A stretch of 16,191 nt of DNA from JBKJVQ01 sp046717125 (lineage in GTDB: Bacteria; Pseudomonadota; Alphaproteobacteria; Rhizobiales; Methyloligellaceae). This document shows, piece by piece, positions 15,323-16,191 of this stretch. Position 1 is the first letter of the stretch; the number at the start of each line of letters is the position of its first letter. The notes beneath the pieces are model-generated. The model was given only the letters and a program-made list of their open reading frames with translations. It searched no databases and had not been told where the DNA came from. The stretch is from assembly GCA_046717125.1 (NCBI GenBank), contig JBKJVQ010000109.1:1-16191 (forward strand), given 5' to 3'. Position numbers and translations under genes: made by a program.

Positions 15323-16191
15323 TCAACTCTTCCTGGCTAATGCTTCCTGAGCCGGATCGCTGCCACCTTCGCTCGGCCAGGTTCGGTCGAATTTCAGTCC
15401 GCGCGAATCCTCAACCTTTACCTTGATTTCGGGCCCCGACTTCGGATCGTAATGGAACTTGACGGTTGGATCCTCGCTTAGCGCGATCGAGCCTTCGACC
15501 GTCAGGATATTCCTGCCGCCCTGCGTCACGGCGATGCTCTTGATGTAGTGCTCAGGGATTACGTAGTTCTCCGTCGGGTGCTTCTGCATGCCGGAAAAAT
15601 TCGGATGCCGTATGTGAAGCGTTGCCGAGGCGATCTCCGCGCCTTCCTTCCCCGCAACCGCTTTCGCCGGATGATGACGCAAGAGCATCTTCCCCATCTG
15701 TGCGACCGCCTGTTCCTCGTTCTTCATCGCCGGAGCGGAACAACCGCCCGCCGCCTTCACATAGCGGCTGACCTCGTAAAGACTGCCGTCGCCGAGTTCG
15801 GCAATCGCGCGGACATGGCTGTACTCGTTGATGCGGATGCGCGTGCCGACTGACGCCAGCCCGCTTTCCGGGGTTGGCCGGAACACCGCGGCTACCGGCG
15901 TCGGATTGTTGTCGATGACGAGCGTGATCGATTTGATGAACCAGTCCAACCGCTGGGGGGCGAGCGCCTCGATCGTCACCGGAACGAGGCCCGCATCCTG
16001 CGCGCGCACCGGTGCTTCGATGCGCATGATCCTGGATCCATCAGCCATCGGACGATCCGCGAACAGGTCGGGCTTGAGCGCATTCCATGCGCTTAGGTCG
16101 CTCTGGTCGGCCCATGCGGGCAGGCCGGCGAACGCAAGTATGGCAGCGCTGTAGGCAGCTACCCGAACGCTGCAAAAAAATCGATTCGTGG
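15323..16191 (-). CDS. Fused SoxYZ-like carrier protein, quinoprotein-dehydrogenase-associated type (5' end outside window)
   Basis: The frame stays open to the window edge, giving at least 288 residues. An ATG at 16048 is internal: upstream codons encode a signal peptide (AAILAFAGLPAWA) and a mature N-terminus (LSAWNALKPDLFADRP) that runs straight into it. The true start is beyond 16191. The N-terminal half is SoxY-like (IEAPVRAQDAGLVPVTI; KSITLVIDNNPTP) and ends in GGCSAP, whose cysteine (15740-15742) corresponds to the swinging-arm cysteine of SoxY that carries sulfur intermediates. The C-terminal half is SoxZ-like (LHIRHPNFSGMQ; YVIPEHYIKSIAV). This fusion is the family annotated as quinoprotein dehydrogenase-associated SoxYZ-like carriers (NCBI TIGR04557, from memory). 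No SoxA, SoxX, SoxB or dehydrogenase gene lies inside the window; upstream genes beyond the edge would be informative. Confidence 0.85.
   Translation of the reverse strand, partial: TNRFFCSVRVAAYSAAILAFAGLPAWADQSDLSAWNALKPDLFADRPMADGSRIMRIEAPVRAQDAGLVPVTIEALAPQRLDWFIKSITLVIDNNPTPVAAVFRPTPESGLASVGTRIRINEYSHVRAIAELGDGSLYEVSRYVKAAGGCSAPAMKNEEQAVAQMGKMLLRHHPAKAVAGKEGAEIASATLHIRHPNFSGMQKHPTENYVIPEHYIKSIAVTQGGRNILTVEGSIALSEDPTVKFHYDPKSGPEIKVKVEDSRGLKFDRTWPSEGGSDPAQEALARKS

Noticed and set aside
15323..16048. Genuine SoxY/SoxZ of a thiosulfate-oxidising Sox system
   Set aside because: The two domains are fused and the SoxY cysteine motif is internal GGCSAP rather than a C-terminal GGCGG; no soxA, soxX, soxB or soxC is visible.

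Overview
The window looks like chromosomal DNA of a GC-rich alphaproteobacterium, most likely of the order Hyphomicrobiales (Rhizobiales). This rests on base composition, on intergenic palindromes that resemble families common in that order, and on the gene repertoire. A fused SoxYZ-like carrier at the right edge belongs to a family linked to PQQ (quinoprotein) dehydrogenases, so a methylotrophic or alcohol-oxidising lifestyle is possible. No taxonomic marker is present, so the assignment is inference. There is no transposase, integrase, phage gene, CRISPR array, rRNA or recognisable tRNA.

Left part (1-2911, all +): an intergenic hairpin repeat runs into the start of cutA. cutA overlaps glpK (glycerol kinase) by 4 bp, and an unusual leucyl/phenylalanyl-tRNA-protein transferase (aat family) follows. 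Next come a SulP anion transporter with STAS and cyclic-nucleotide-binding domains (+, 3083-5332) and, convergent to it, a CHASE2 class III nucleotide cyclase (-, 5494-7704). Together they suggest a locus where a periplasmic signal makes a cyclic nucleotide and a transporter reads one.

Middle part (7705-12761): a 344-bp intergenic region packed with palindromes, including a second copy of the repeat seen at position 11, precedes UDP-glucose 6-dehydrogenase (+). That gene converges, with a 4-bp gap, on a secreted caspase-like protein with a peptidoglycan-binding-like domain and a strongly basic tail (-). A flavin-containing monooxygenase follows (-).

Right part (12956-16191): four exported proteins. 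They are a small HExxH metallopeptidase-like protein with paired cysteines, a cysteine-free protein with an Ala/Pro linker, a four-cysteine protein whose gene overlaps the previous one, and, convergent across a clear terminator, the 5'-truncated fused SoxYZ-like carrier. This is the best candidate in the window for a poorly described system: a periplasmic thiol or sulfur relay associated with quinoprotein metabolism. Only the SoxYZ link rests on family recognition; grouping the others with it is inference from position.
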